From contig CAZJRM010000029.1 in NCBI GenBank assembly GCA_964547975.1, positions 1 through 33,838 on the forward strand: DNA of 33,838 nt, given 5' to 3'. A program made the translations under genes and the position numbers. The stretch comes from CAYJPV01 sp964547975 (GTDB lineage: Bacteria > Acidobacteriota > Vicinamibacteria > Vicinamibacterales > JAKQTR01). The notes beneath the pieces are model-generated. The model searched no databases and had not been told where the DNA came from. It saw only the letters and a list, made by a program, of their open reading frames with translations. Positions 1 to 8,899 of the stretch are shown here, piece by piece (position 1 is the stretch's first letter; each line of letters opens with the position of its first letter).

Positions 1-1032
1 GAAGACCGCATCCGGGGCGGCCTCGACCAGTGTCCGGAACCGAGTCTCGCTCTCCCGCAGGGAATCTTCCGCGTCTTCCCGCGCTTCGATATCCCGCGCC
101 AGCGCCGCGTTCGTCTCGGCCAACCGCCGCCGGGCACGGGCCAGCACGACAACCATCGCGACCGACACCACGCTGCCGGCCACGGCAACGAGCGCGAGGG
201 TGACCCAGAATCGCCGGTCGGCCCGGGCCGTCATCAGGCGGGCGAGGTGCGACGCGTGCGGAGTCGACACGGGCGGGTTCTCGGCAGCAATCCGCGTCAG
301 CGTACCGTCGGCCGTGATCTGGTCGATGCCCGCCCTCAGCCTCCCGGCCACCCCGGCCGACGCGTGTCTCGCGATGAGCGCGTAGTCCACGCTGGCGGTC
401 GCGTCCAGAACCCGGACACGCGTGCCTTCGCACACGCCGGAGTTGGAGAGCAGCAGTTCCCTGAAGTAGATCGTCCCCACGAGACCGGCGTCGGCCTCGC
501 CCCTGCAAACCGCGCTGGCCACGCCGCCCGCGCTCGGCGCGGACACCAGTTGTGAAGGCCCGAACAGGCCCGGCAACTCCGGCCCGAGCCCCTGCGGATA
601 CGCCAGGCGCTTCCCCCGCAGCCCGTGCGCATCGCGGATGAGACTGTCTCCCGGTACGAGCGTGCTCAACTCGACCGACCACCACGGTTCCGAGACGAAG
701 AACGCGCGCCGACGCTCTTCGTTCGGAATACCCACCAGGAGATCGACCGTTCCCCGGAGGAGAGCACGATCCTGCTCGGCTTCTCCGCCCTCCACGACCG
801 CCCACGTCAGCGCCATTCCGGAACGTTCGGCGGCAGCCGTCAGCGCGTCGACCACGAACCCGCGGGGCCGCCCGCCATCGGACAGACCGCCCATGGGAGG
901 CGTCGTCCACAGGCTGACGCGCAACGGAACGGCCGGCGCGGGGCGGCACGCGGGCGCCACGCACGCCACGAGTGCGGCCAGTGCGGCAAGCAGAAGTCGT
1001 CCGGCCGAGGATCGCGTGGTGGGCCCGTTCAT
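1..1032 (-). CDS. Membrane sensor with solute-binding domain and PAS start (partial, likely histidine kinase)
   Basis: The gene enters from the left edge, so only its first 344 codons are visible. Residues 10-30 form a signal peptide with a possible lipobox (LVAC, Cys24). Residues about 36-255 look like a family 3 periplasmic solute-binding domain of the BvgS type (LRVSLWTTPPMGG at the start; a GTVDLLVG strand near 94-101). A single transmembrane helix follows at about 275-297. A charged linker helix then leads into the start of a PAS domain at about 327 (SETRFRTLVEAAPDAVF). The PAS and any kinase core lie outside the window. The ATG shares an ATGA overlap with the stop of the upstream hybrid kinase, so the two are probably translationally coupled. 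I infer a periplasmic ligand sensor feeding a phosphorelay; the ligand is unknown. A diguanylate cyclase output instead of a kinase cannot be excluded. Confidence 0.85.
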   Translation of the reverse strand, partial: MNGPTTRSSAGRLLLAALAALVACVAPACRPAPAVPLRVSLWTTPPMGGLSDGGRPRGFVVDALTAAAERSGMALTWAVVEGGEAEQDRALLRGTVDLLVGIPNEERRRAFFVSEPWWSVELSTLVPGDSLIRDAHGLRGKRLAYPQGLGPELPGLFGPSQLVSAPSAGGVASAVCRGEADAGLVGTIYFRELLLSNSGVCEGTRVRVLDATASVDYALIARHASAGVAGRLRAGIDQITADGTLTRIAAENPPVSTPHASHLARLMTARADRRFWVTLALVAVAGSVVSVAMVVVLARARRRLAETNAALARDIEAREDAEDSLRESETRFRTLVEAAPDAVF

Positions 1033-3101
1033 GGCCGTGGGGCGTCAAGCACCTCCCGGATCCTGGCCGCCAGGTGGGCCCGGGAGAACGGCTTGGCGAG
1101 GAAGTGGACGCCCGGATCGAGGACGCCTTCGCGGCCGATGACGTCGGCGGGATAGCCGGACACGAACAGGCATCTCAGACCCGGGAATCGTTCGACCAGT
1201 GTGGCCGCCAGTGCGCGCCCGTTCATACCCGGCATGATGACATCGGTCAGCACCAGGTGGATCGGACCCGGGTGGTCCGACACGAGCGCCAGCGCCTGCT
1301 CCGGCGTCTCCGCCACCAGCACCGAGTAGCCCAGCGCCTTCAGCACGAGCTCAGCGGCGACACGGACCACTCGCTCGTCTTCGACGAGCAGTATCGTCTC
1401 GTCACCACCGCGCAATGCCGGGGGCGCCACCGGCACGTCCGGCGGACGCGCGACATCCACATGTCGGGGAAGAAACAGCCGGAACGTGGTTCCCGCGCCT
1501 GGCTGACTGTCGACGGTGATGAAACCGCCGTTCTGCTGCACGATGCCGTACACCATCGGAAGGCCAAGCCCGGTTCCCTGCCCAGCCGGCTTCGTCGTGA
1601 AGAACGGCTCGAAGATCCGCGCCTGCGTCGCGGCATCCATCCCGGCGCCGGTGTCGCGCACCGCCAGGACGACGTGGGGCCCGGGCACGACGCCGGGATG
1701 GGCCGCACAGACGTCGTCGCCGACGTCTTCATTCGTGGTCTGAACCGTGATCCGGCCGACGCCGTCGATGGCGTCCCGGGCATTGACCGCCAGGTTCGCG
1801 AGCACCTGGTCGACCTGCGTGGGGTCCATGCACACGAGCGGTTCGGACGCGTCTGGCCGCCAGACGAGTTCGACGTTCTCTCCAATGAGGCGCTGCAGCA
1901 GGTTGAGCGTGTCGGCCACGCGATGGTTGAGGTCCATCACGATCGGCGCGATCGCCTGCTTGCGCGCGAACGTCAGCAACTGGCGCGTAATGCCCGCCGA
2001 CCGCTGGGCGGCGTCGGTGATGGCGTCCAGATGGGCCCGTACCGGGTGATCGTCGCCCAAGGCTTCGCGGCACAACTCGGCGTGGCTCATGATGCCGAAC
2101 AGGAGGTTGTTGAAGTCGTGCGCCACGCCGCCGGCGAGGCGCCCCACCGACTCGAGTTTCTGCGCCTGCTGCAGTTCGTCCTCGAGGAGCGCCCGCTGGA
2201 CCTCGGCCTTCCTGCGTTCCGAGATGTCACGCACGAAGACCAGGTGTCCGTCCCGGCCCTCGAAACGAATCGTGACGGCCGTGGTCTCGACAGGCACCCG
2301 GGTGCCGTCCAGGCAGACGTACTCCTGCTCCATCGGCGGCACGGCTCCGCCGGACTGACGCTGCGCCGCCATCCTCCGGCGTACCGCGGGGTGGAATTCA
2401 GGCGCGACGACCTCGAACATCTCCCGCCCGAGCAGGTCGTCGGCCCGCCCGGCGCCGAGCAACGTGACGGTCGCCGTATTGACGTAGCGGAATCGACCGT
2501 CGGTCTGGACGAAGATGGCCTCCGGCGCGCCTTCGATGAGGGATCGGAATCGCTCTTCGCTCGCGCGGAGCGCCTCTTCCGCGCCCTTGCGATCGGTAAT
2601 GTCGTAGACCACGCCCCCGAGTCGCACGGGCCGGCCGTCCGGATCGTACGTGTACCCGCCGAGGCTCGCCAGCCAATGCACGGAGCCATCAGGCCAGGTA
2701 ACCCGGTACTCGACGCGGAATCGCGCGCGCGTCCGCAGGGCCTCGTCGCCGACGCGCCACATCTCGACCAGGTCGGCCTCGGGAATCCGCGACGTGAAGG
2801 CCTCGGCCGTGCCGGGGAAGGTGCCGGGCGCGTAGCCGCACAGCGCCTCGTGCTGCTCCGACCACTCGATGCGGCCGGACGCGAGGTCCCAGTCCCACGT
2901 GCCCATCTGTGCGGCATCGAGGGCCACGCCGAGCCGCTCGGCGCTGTCTCGCAGCTCCTCTTCGACCCGCTGCCGATCCGCCGCGCGTTCGTCGAGCAGA
3001 CGACGGGCGAGGCTGCGAAGCGACTCGATCGGGAGACGTTCGAGTTCCGCCGAGTTCGGGAGCCGTCGGTCGTTGGAGCCCATGCGGTCCGGTCCCCGCA
3101 T
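1029..3101 (-). CDS. Cytoplasmic PAS-PAS hybrid histidine kinase with C-terminal receiver
   Basis: About 690 residues with no transmembrane segment. A coiled-coil N-terminus (about 20-60) is followed by a PAS_3-type domain (about 57-170, with WPDGSVHWLASLGG and DITDRK). A second PAS domain spans about 182-298 (DISERRK). The HisKA helix has H328 in VAHDFNNLL. The ATPase domain has N440 (NARDA), DTGAGM at 483-488 and GTGLGL near 509-514. A receiver domain covers 568-686 with acidic E574/D575, phospho-acceptor D620 (LTDVIMPGMNG) and K670. The Ser648 in the FVSGY segment is the usual Thr/Ser position. A longer frame upstream would overlap the neighbouring small gene, so I start at 3101; ATG 3083 is nearly as good, and neither has a strong Shine-Dalgarno. 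There is no DNA-binding response regulator in view, so the output partner is unknown. The gene sits in one operon with the symporter and the following sensor. Confidence 0.9.
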   Translation of the reverse strand: MRGPDRMGSNDRRLPNSAELERLPIESLRSLARRLLDERAADRQRVEEELRDSAERLGVALDAAQMGTWDWDLASGRIEWSEQHEALCGYAPGTFPGTAEAFTSRIPEADLVEMWRVGDEALRTRARFRVEYRVTWPDGSVHWLASLGGYTYDPDGRPVRLGGVVYDITDRKGAEEALRASEERFRSLIEGAPEAIFVQTDGRFRYVNTATVTLLGAGRADDLLGREMFEVVAPEFHPAVRRRMAAQRQSGGAVPPMEQEYVCLDGTRVPVETTAVTIRFEGRDGHLVFVRDISERRKAEVQRALLEDELQQAQKLESVGRLAGGVAHDFNNLLFGIMSHAELCREALGDDHPVRAHLDAITDAAQRSAGITRQLLTFARKQAIAPIVMDLNHRVADTLNLLQRLIGENVELVWRPDASEPLVCMDPTQVDQVLANLAVNARDAIDGVGRITVQTTNEDVGDDVCAAHPGVVPGPHVVLAVRDTGAGMDAATQARIFEPFFTTKPAGQGTGLGLPMVYGIVQQNGGFITVDSQPGAGTTFRLFLPRHVDVARPPDVPVAPPALRGGDETILLVEDERVVRVAAELVLKALGYSVLVAETPEQALALVSDHPGPIHLVLTDVIMPGMNGRALAATLVERFPGLRCLFVSGYPADVIGREGVLDPGVHFLAKPFSRAHLAARIREVLDAPRP

Positions 3102-3111
3102 CCCAGTCCGT

Positions 3112-3315
3112 CTACGACGCGCCCCGCCGCCCGCGGCCGGCCATGACCAGCAGGACACCGCCGATGGCGACCATCGCGGTCCCCCACCACAGGTTGATGT
3201 TGATCCCGAGCGACTTCGCGTAGAGAGCCGGTGGCGAGGTCAGCCCGAACACCACCAGGATCGCGCCCGTCACGGCCAGGAGCGCTCCGATCGGCCAGCG
3301 AATATCGAGTCGCAC
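3112..3315 (-). CDS. Small two-helix membrane protein in a symporter operon
   Basis: A 67-residue protein starting at GTG with a strong Shine-Dalgarno (GGGAGG on the minus strand, 3321-3326, 5-nt spacer) that overlaps the stop codon of the upstream symporter. Two hydrophobic helices are visible at about residues 8-25 and 43-60, separated by a short loop containing the pattern SLGININLWWG, and the protein ends with a basic tail (GRGRRGAS). It lies 10 nt after the symporter and just before the hybrid kinase. The placement suggests an accessory subunit or stabiliser of the symporter, but this is inference from position and size. I do not recognise a named family with certainty. Confidence 0.75.
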   Translation of the reverse strand: MRLDIRWPIGALLAVTGAILVVFGLTSPPALYAKSLGININLWWGTAMVAIGGVLLVMAGRGRRGAS

Positions 3316-3325
3316 GCGCGCCTCC

Positions 3326-5044
3326 CTACCAGAAGATGATGTTGAGAATCACGACCAGCGCCATGACCGCCGCCCCGAGTCCTTCGGGGCGTTTCCACCA
3401 GGCCAGGTGTGTCTCGCGATCGTGTGTGGTGAGCGAGTAGACCAGCCCGGCCAAGTCCTGGTCTGTCTTGGTCGATCGGGTTGCCAGCGACACGACGATC
3501 GTGACCACGAAGCAGGTGGACCAGGCCCAGATCGCGGTCCAGAAGTTCTGCGCCATCTCGCTCGGATAGGCGTGCATCATGCCGAGCCATCCGCCCTTGA
3601 TGCCGGCCACCGCGCCGGCCGGGAGCGTCAGCCCGTGATGCAGGGCCGCCGCCAGCGTGCCGGAGACCAATCCCAGGAAGGCCCCATGGCCCGTGGCCCG
3701 CCGCCAGAACATGCCGAGCAGGAAGGTCGCAAACAGCGGCGCGTTGACGAAGGCGAACACCAGCTGCAGGAAGTCCATGATGTTGTTGAACCGCGTCGCC
3801 AGGTACGCGGTCGCCACGCTCAGGGCGATGCCCACCACGGTCGTCACGCGGCCGACGTGCAGGTAGTGCGCATCGGAGGCTCCGGGCCGGATGTGGCTCT
3901 GGTAGATGTCGTAGGTGAAGACCGTGTTGAAGGCCGTCACGTTGCCCGCCATGCCCGACATGAAGGACGCCATGAGCGCGGTCAATCCTAGACCGAGAAT
4001 CCCCGACGGATAGTAGTGCGCCAGCATGAGCGGGATCGACAGGTCGTAGTCGAGGCTGCCGTCCGGCCTGGCCGGGAGCGCGAACCCGCTGCTGCCCGCC
4101 GCGTCGGCTGTCAGCGCCATCGCGATCATCCCCGGCAGGATGACGAGGAACGGGAACAACATCTTCGGCACGGCCGCGATGAGCGGCGTGCGGCGCGCGG
4201 CCGCCATCGAGTCGGCCGCCATGGCGCGCTGCACCACGAGGAAGTCGGTGCACCAGTACCCGAACGACAGCACGAAGCCCAGTCCCATCGCCATGCCGAA
4301 CCACTCGACGCCCATGGGATTCGATGCCGGGCTGCCGAGGTGGGCCCACGAGTCGGTCCAGGCGCCGGGCGCGTAGCCCCCGGCCGTCGCGACGCCCGAC
4401 AGGCGCGCCACCAGGCCGTCCCACCCGCCGACGTCGCGCAGGCCCAGGAAGACGAGCGGGGCGAAGCCGAGAACGATCAGGAAGAACTGCAGCACTTCGT
4501 TGTAGATGGCCGACGTCAGGCCGCCGAGCAGGATGTAGGCCAGCACGATGCCCGCCGACACGAGGATGCTGACGTTGAAGTCCCAGCCGAGAATCGCCCC
4601 GAAGAGCCTCGCCAGCGCGTACATCGAAATCCCCGACGAGAACACGGTCATCGTCGCGAACGAGATGGCGTTGAACGACCGGGTCTTCTCGTCGAATCGC
4701 AGCTTCAGGTACTCGGGCACCGAGCGCGCCCTGGACCCGTAGTAGAACGGCATCATGAAGACGCCGACGAACACCATCGCCGGGATCGCGCCGACCCAGT
4801 AGAAGTGGCTCGTCGCGATGCCGTACTTGGCGCCGGAGGCCGCCATGCCGATCACTTCCTGGGCCCCGAGATTGGCCGAAAGGAACGCGAGGCCCGCGAC
4901 CCAGGCGGGGATCGCCCGGCCCGAGAGGAAGAAGTCGTCGGACGTCCGTTGATAACGCTTCAGCGCCCAGCCAATCCCGAGGACGAACACGAAGTACACG
5001 GCCAGAATGACGTAGTCGACGGGCGCCAGTTGCAGTCCCGACAT
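3326..5044 (-). CDS. Sodium:solute symporter (SSS family, sugar-type)
   Basis: A 572-residue polytopic inner-membrane protein of the SSS/SGLT family that would couple sodium entry to solute uptake. Family features are visible: an N-terminal helix (DYVILAVYFVFVLGIGWAL), the YQRTSDDFFLSGR segment after helix 1, SANLGAQEVIG in the unwound helix, RSVPEYLKLRF, and GGLTSAIYNEVLQFFLIVLG, which matches the region around the second sodium site in sugar-type members such as vSGLT. Length is normal for the family. The start is supported by a good Shine-Dalgarno (GGAGG, 5051-5055, 6-nt spacer). It is the first gene of a minus-strand operon with the small membrane protein and two sensors, so uptake and sensing of the same solute are plausible. 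Substrate cannot be read from sequence; a sugar or sugar acid is my best guess. Confidence 0.93.
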   Translation of the reverse strand: MSGLQLAPVDYVILAVYFVFVLGIGWALKRYQRTSDDFFLSGRAIPAWVAGLAFLSANLGAQEVIGMAASGAKYGIATSHFYWVGAIPAMVFVGVFMMPFYYGSRARSVPEYLKLRFDEKTRSFNAISFATMTVFSSGISMYALARLFGAILGWDFNVSILVSAGIVLAYILLGGLTSAIYNEVLQFFLIVLGFAPLVFLGLRDVGGWDGLVARLSGVATAGGYAPGAWTDSWAHLGSPASNPMGVEWFGMAMGLGFVLSFGYWCTDFLVVQRAMAADSMAAARRTPLIAAVPKMLFPFLVILPGMIAMALTADAAGSSGFALPARPDGSLDYDLSIPLMLAHYYPSGILGLGLTALMASFMSGMAGNVTAFNTVFTYDIYQSHIRPGASDAHYLHVGRVTTVVGIALSVATAYLATRFNNIMDFLQLVFAFVNAPLFATFLLGMFWRRATGHGAFLGLVSGTLAAALHHGLTLPAGAVAGIKGGWLGMMHAYPSEMAQNFWTAIWAWSTCFVVTIVVSLATRSTKTDQDLAGLVYSLTTHDRETHLAWWKRPEGLGAAVMALVVILNIIFW

Positions 5045-5186
5045 GAAAAACCTCCAGGAACGTCACACGTCCGGCAACGATCCCGGACGCAACCCCCGCT
5101 GTATATCACGAACGGCGACCTTTCGCGCGTCCCGCCGCTCGTAATAGAGTGACGAGGCACCCTCGCGCACGGAGACACCTTCGCTC

Positions 5187-6722
5187 ATGGCCGACGACTA
5201 TCTCGAGAAGATCCTGAAGGCCCGCGTCTACGACGTCGCGGTCGAAACCCCGCTCGACACGGCGCCGGGCCTGTCCGAGCGCCTCGGGAACCGCCTCCGA
5301 CTGAAACGCGAGGACCTGCAACCGGTGTTCTCGTTCAAGCTGCGAGGGGCCTACAACAAGATGGCGCAGCTCCCTCCGTCGGCCCTCCGCCGCGGCGTGA
5401 TCACCTCGTCAGCCGGCAACCACGCCCAGGGTGTGGCGCTGGCCGCCCAGCGCCTCGGCTGCCGCGCGACGATCGTCATGCCGGTCACCACGCCCCGCAT
5501 CAAGGTAAACGCGGTGCTCGCCCGCGGCGCCGAGGTGATCCTGTTCGGCGACACCTACGCCGACGCGCAGGCCGAGGCGCGGCGCAGGGCGGCCGGCGCG
5601 CGGCTCACGTTCGTCCATCCGTTCGACGATCCGGATGTCATGGCGGGCCAGGGCACGATCGGGATGGAGATCCTCCGCCAGTCACCCCGCCCGCCTCATG
5701 CGGTGTTCGTCCCCGTGGGCGGCGGCGGTCTCATCGCCGGCATCGGCGCCTACATCAAGCGCCTGCAGCCGTCGGTCCGCGTCATCGGCGTCGAGCCCGT
5801 CGACTGCGACGCCATGGCGCGTTCGCTCGAAGCCGGCCGGCGGATCACGCTGGATCACGTCGGCCTGTTCGCCGACGGCGTGGCGGTCAGGCAGGTCGGC
5901 CGCGAGACGTTCCGCATCTGCCGCCGCGTCGTCGACGAAGTGGTGCGCGTCGACACCGACGAAATCTGCGCCGCCATCAAGGACGTGTTCGAGGACACCC
6001 GCACCGTCCTCGAACCGGCGGGCGCCCTCGCCATTGCCGGCGCGAAGGCGTGGGCGGTCGGGCGCGGCGTGCGGGACCGCGACCTCGTCGCCATCGCGAG
6101 CGGGGCCAACGTCAACTTCGATCGGCTCCGGTTCGTCGCGGAGCGCGCCGAGATGGGCGAACACCGCGAAGCCATCCTTGCGGTCACGATTCCCGAGCAG
6201 CCGGGGAGCTTCAAGGCCTTCTGCGCGATCCTGGGCCCCCGCAGCATCACCGAGTTCAACTACCGGATCGCCGACCCCGCGAGGGCGCACGTGTTCGTCG
6301 GCCTCGAGGTCCAGGGCCGAGCCGAAACCCGGAGCATCGTGGCCACGCTGGGGCGGCACGGGCTGAAAACCCTCGACCTGTCGGACGATGAACTCGCCAA
6401 GCTGCACGTGCGGCACATGGTGGGCGGGCACGCGCCGACGGGCCGCGCGACCGCGCGCCGCGGTGAACGCCAGGAACTGCTCTACCGTTTCGAGTTCCCC
6501 GAGCGGCCGGGCGCGCTGATGAAGTTCCTCGACCACATGCGCACCGACTGGAACATCAGCCTGTTCCACTACCGCAACCACGGCGCGGACTACGGCCGCG
6601 TGCTGGTCGGCATGCAGGTCCCGGCCGCCGAGATGCGGAGCTTCACCCGTTTCCTCGACACACTCGGGTATCCGTACGTCGACGAGAGCCGCAATCCCGC
6701 CTACCGCGTGTTCCTGGGCTGA
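5187..6722 (+). CDS. ilvA: Threonine ammonia-lyase (biosynthetic threonine deaminase)
   Basis: This PLP enzyme converts L-threonine to 2-oxobutanoate and ammonia, the first committed step to isoleucine, in the cytoplasm. At 511 residues it has the length of the long biosynthetic form. The PLP lysine is K51 in FSFKLRGAYNKM. The SSAGNHAQGVA segment (74-84) and the glycine loop PVGGGGLIAG (176-185), which cradles the phosphate, are both intact. Two ACT-like regulatory repeats follow, at about 326-400 (VTIPEQPGSFKAFC) and 428-500 (FEFPERPGALMKFL), as expected for an isoleucine-inhibited enzyme. The start has GGAG 12 nt upstream, a rather long spacing. It is divergent from the symporter operon and seems monocistronic. 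No other ilv gene is nearby. Confidence 0.95.
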   Translation: MADDYLEKILKARVYDVAVETPLDTAPGLSERLGNRLRLKREDLQPVFSFKLRGAYNKMAQLPPSALRRGVITSSAGNHAQGVALAAQRLGCRATIVMPVTTPRIKVNAVLARGAEVILFGDTYADAQAEARRRAAGARLTFVHPFDDPDVMAGQGTIGMEILRQSPRPPHAVFVPVGGGGLIAGIGAYIKRLQPSVRVIGVEPVDCDAMARSLEAGRRITLDHVGLFADGVAVRQVGRETFRICRRVVDEVVRVDTDEICAAIKDVFEDTRTVLEPAGALAIAGAKAWAVGRGVRDRDLVAIASGANVNFDRLRFVAERAEMGEHREAILAVTIPEQPGSFKAFCAILGPRSITEFNYRIADPARAHVFVGLEVQGRAETRSIVATLGRHGLKTLDLSDDELAKLHVRHMVGGHAPTGRATARRGERQELLYRFEFPERPGALMKFLDHMRTDWNISLFHYRNHGADYGRVLVGMQVPAAEMRSFTRFLDTLGYPYVDESRNPAYRVFLG

Positions 6723-6734
6723 TGGCTGGATGTG

Positions 6735-6756
6735 GGGCGGGGCTTCAGCCCTGCCC
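6735..6756 (+). terminator. Hairpin 12 nt after ilvA; member of a small intergenic hairpin family
   Basis: Arms GGGCGGGGCT (6735-6744) and AGCCCTGCCC (6747-6756) pair over ten positions with one G-U in RNA. On the plus strand the apex reads GGC-TTCA-GCC, on the minus strand GGC-TGAA-GCC. There is no T-tract, so intrinsic termination is uncertain. It resembles the hairpins at 19241 and 27275. Confidence 0.5.
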
Positions 6757-6804
6757 GCGACATCCTTGAGATTTGCCGACCCCGCCGGAATACTGCACCG
6801 GCCC

Positions 6805-6835
6805 TTGAGCCCTGCCGGCCGGATTCGGGTACACT
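6805..6835 (+). promoter_or_regulatory. Weak candidate promoter for the GH5 gene
   Basis: TTGAGC (6805-6810) and TACACT (6830-6835) are separated by 19 bp, longer than ideal. The predicted start of transcription near 6842 would leave a leader of about 30 nt containing the GGAG at 6861-6864. Confidence 0.3.
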
Positions 6836-6872
6836 GCCCCCGCGCGACAGCCTGCCCCCGGGAGCACACGCC

Positions 6873-8138
6873 ATGACCGCAGCCGCACGATGGACGATTG
6901 CCGCCGCCATCACCTTCAGCGTTGCCGCGCCAGCCGGAACGGCCTCGGCGCAACCCCGTGGGTTCCTCCACGCCAGCGGGACCCGCATCGTTGACGGCCA
7001 GGGCCGTGACGTCCTCCTGCGCGGCATGGGACTCGGCGGATGGATGCTCCAGGAGGGCTATATGCTGGGCCTCAAGAAGGAAGGCACGCAGCACTCGATC
7101 AAGGCGCGCATCGCCGACCTCATCGGCCGCGAGGACACCGAGCGGTTCTACCGCCTCTGGCGGGAGCACCACATGACGCGGGCCGATGTCGATCGCCTGG
7201 CGGCGGCGGGCTTCAACAGCATCCGCCTGCCGATGCACTACAACCTGTTCACACTGCCGATCGAAGAGGAGCCGGTCAAAGGCACCGACACCTGGCTGAA
7301 GACCGGCTTCGAGATGACCGATGCGCTGCTCGAGTGGTGCCGCGCGAACCGGATGTATCTCATCCTGGATCTGCACGCGGCTCCGGGCGGCCAGGGCAAG
7401 GACGCCAACATCTCGGACTACGATCCCGACAAACCCTCGCTCTGGGAGAACGCGGAGAACCGCCGCAAGACCGTGGCGTTGTGGGGCAAGCTGGCCGAAC
7501 GCTACGCGAACGACCGGTGGATTGGCGGCTACGACATCCTGAACGAGCCGAACTGGACCTTCGAGGGCAAAGACAAGAACGGGAAAGAGGATGTGGCGAA
7601 CGCGCCCATCTGGTCGCTCTACCGCGAGATCACGGCCGCCATCCGCCGCGTCGACCGGAATCACCTCATCATCGTCGAAGGCAATGGCTGGGGGAACAAC
7701 TATGGCGGGTTCCCGGCGCCGTGGGATTCCAACATGGCCATGAGCTTCCACAAGTACTGGAATCCCAACACCGAAGAGGCCATCGCGAAGTTCCTCGCCT
7801 TGCGCGACCAGTTCCGCCTGCCGATCTGGCTGGGCGAAAGCGGCGAGAACACCAACGAGTGGTTCCGCGAGTGCGTCGCCCTCGTCGAGAAACACGGCAT
7901 CGGCTGGGCGTGGTGGCCGTACAAGAAGGTCAACAACCCGCGGTGCATTTCGACCGTGATTCCGCCGGAAGACTTCGCGGCCGTGGTCGCGTACTGGAAC
8001 GGCGAAGGCCCGCGGCCGACAGCGGAACAGGCCCGGCGCGGGCTCTTCGCCCTGGCCGAGAACCTGAAGATCGCCAACTGCCGCTACAACGCGGACGTCG
8101 CGAACGCGCTCATCCCGGAAGGCCGCGTCGTACGCTGA
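6873..8138 (+). CDS. Secreted glycoside hydrolase family 5 (cellulase-type TIM barrel)
   Basis: A 421-residue secreted enzyme. I chose ATG 6873 because it has GGAG (6861-6864) upstream and opens directly into a signal peptide (about 1-26, ending ASAQ). The GH5 barrel follows: LLRGMGLGGWMLQEGYM near the start, RLPMHYN, LDLHAAPGGQG, the acid/base E225 in DILNEPNW, an HKYW segment at 293-296, and the nucleophile E322 in IWLGESGEN, followed by WAWWPYK. All key GH5 elements are present. Substrate specificity cannot be decided from motifs; the GGW opening resembles exo-beta-1,3-glucanase and related glucanase subfamilies as much as cellulases. It has no carbohydrate-binding module. It stands alone between ilvA and the convergent arabinan cluster. 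Confidence 0.9.
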   Translation: MTAAARWTIAAAITFSVAAPAGTASAQPRGFLHASGTRIVDGQGRDVLLRGMGLGGWMLQEGYMLGLKKEGTQHSIKARIADLIGREDTERFYRLWREHHMTRADVDRLAAAGFNSIRLPMHYNLFTLPIEEEPVKGTDTWLKTGFEMTDALLEWCRANRMYLILDLHAAPGGQGKDANISDYDPDKPSLWENAENRRKTVALWGKLAERYANDRWIGGYDILNEPNWTFEGKDKNGKEDVANAPIWSLYREITAAIRRVDRNHLIIVEGNGWGNNYGGFPAPWDSNMAMSFHKYWNPNTEEAIAKFLALRDQFRLPIWLGESGENTNEWFRECVALVEKHGIGWAWWPYKKVNNPRCISTVIPPEDFAAVVAYWNGEGPRPTAEQARRGLFALAENLKIANCRYNADVANALIPEGRVVR

Positions 8139-8161
8139 CCACACGGATGCCGGTCCGGTGG
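8139..8161. terminator. Hairpin directly after the GH5 stop, between convergent genes
   Basis: CCAC (8139-8142) and CGGA (8144-8147) pair with TCCG (8154-8157) and GTGG (8158-8161), with one bulged A and a six-base loop. It begins immediately after the TGA. No T-tract follows, so it is only a candidate terminator. The rest of the 72-nt gap to 8210 shows nothing recognisable. Confidence 0.35.
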
Positions 8162-8210
8162 CTTGCGCCGCGTCGCTGAAGCAGAAGGGCGGCGGCGATT
8201 CGGTCGCGCC

Positions 8211-8897
8211 TTATCTGGCGCCTGGCAGGCTCACCCGCAGATCACGTATCGGCCGCTCGTTCGCGTCGAGGAACCGCGCGCAGAAATCGGTGGCTCCTCC
8301 CCCATTGATGACCGCGGCACGCACGACATTCGGCCCCTTCTTCAGCGTGAGGCGCTTCGACACGCCATCGTCGATCACCGCCTGCCGATCGCCGAAGATG
8401 CTGATCACTTCCTGACCGTTCACCCACCAGACCGACGCGGCGTTCGAGCCAATCGCCAGCCGGACGCCCGGTCGCTCCGACGGGCTCTGAACGACGGTCA
8501 CGGCCCAGAAGAGCACGTTCGACGTCGGCTTCTTGCGCCCGATCGCGAAGTGGTAGAGGTTGACGTTGTAGCGCGTCGTGTCGACCGCGTGCCAGACGAG
8601 CGGCGTATCCGACACGGTCACCGTGTCGCCGTCGTGCGGAACGACGGTGAGCTGCCCACCGAAGTACTCGCGCGACACGGCGGCCCGCACCGCACTGTCG
8701 GTCAGACCGTTCGCGGCAATGGGCTCGAGGATCAGCCAGCGCTGGATGAAACCGTCCGCGGCCACCGGCTTCTCAGCCGACACCGGACGCGTAAGCGTGA
8801 TCGGCGCGGCCCCCTGCCCGGCAAGGCCAATCGCGGTCCCTGCGACAAGCAGCGCCACCGACACGGGAACAACGAAGAACGACGCGTGAAGTCTCAT
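8211..8897 (-). CDS. Secreted protein with a jelly-roll (galactose-binding-like) domain
   Basis: A 228-residue protein with a clear signal peptide (about 1-27, hydrophobic core followed by GLAGQ). The mature part is beta-rich. Around residues 150-225 it has the pattern ASVWWVNGQEVISIFG followed by KRLTLKKGPNVVRAAVINGGGATDFCARF. This is typical of galactose-binding-like jelly-roll domains found in glycoside hydrolases and esterases, where a W-x-NG-x turn precedes strands ending with an NGGG-type loop. No catalytic domain is present, so it may act as a binding or accessory module. It starts 2 nt after the stop of the GH43 gene, so it is the last gene of the arabinan cluster and probably co-translated. 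The function is inferred from this context. Confidence 0.75.
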   Translation of the reverse strand: MRLHASFFVVPVSVALLVAGTAIGLAGQGAAPITLTRPVSAEKPVAADGFIQRWLILEPIAANGLTDSAVRAAVSREYFGGQLTVVPHDGDTVTVSDTPLVWHAVDTTRYNVNLYHFAIGRKKPTSNVLFWAVTVVQSPSERPGVRLAIGSNAASVWWVNGQEVISIFGDRQAVIDDGVSKRLTLKKGPNVVRAAVINGGGATDFCARFLDANERPIRDLRVSLPGAR

Positions 8898-8899
8898 GG

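Noticed and set aside
972..3146. Plus-strand frame opposite the hybrid kinase
   Set aside because: The minus-strand kinase has all catalytic boxes. The opposite frame shows only composition bias.
5682..8144. Minus-strand frame of about 820 codons spanning ilvA and the GH5 gene
   Set aside because: It crosses two well-supported genes and the gap between them and has no recognisable domain.
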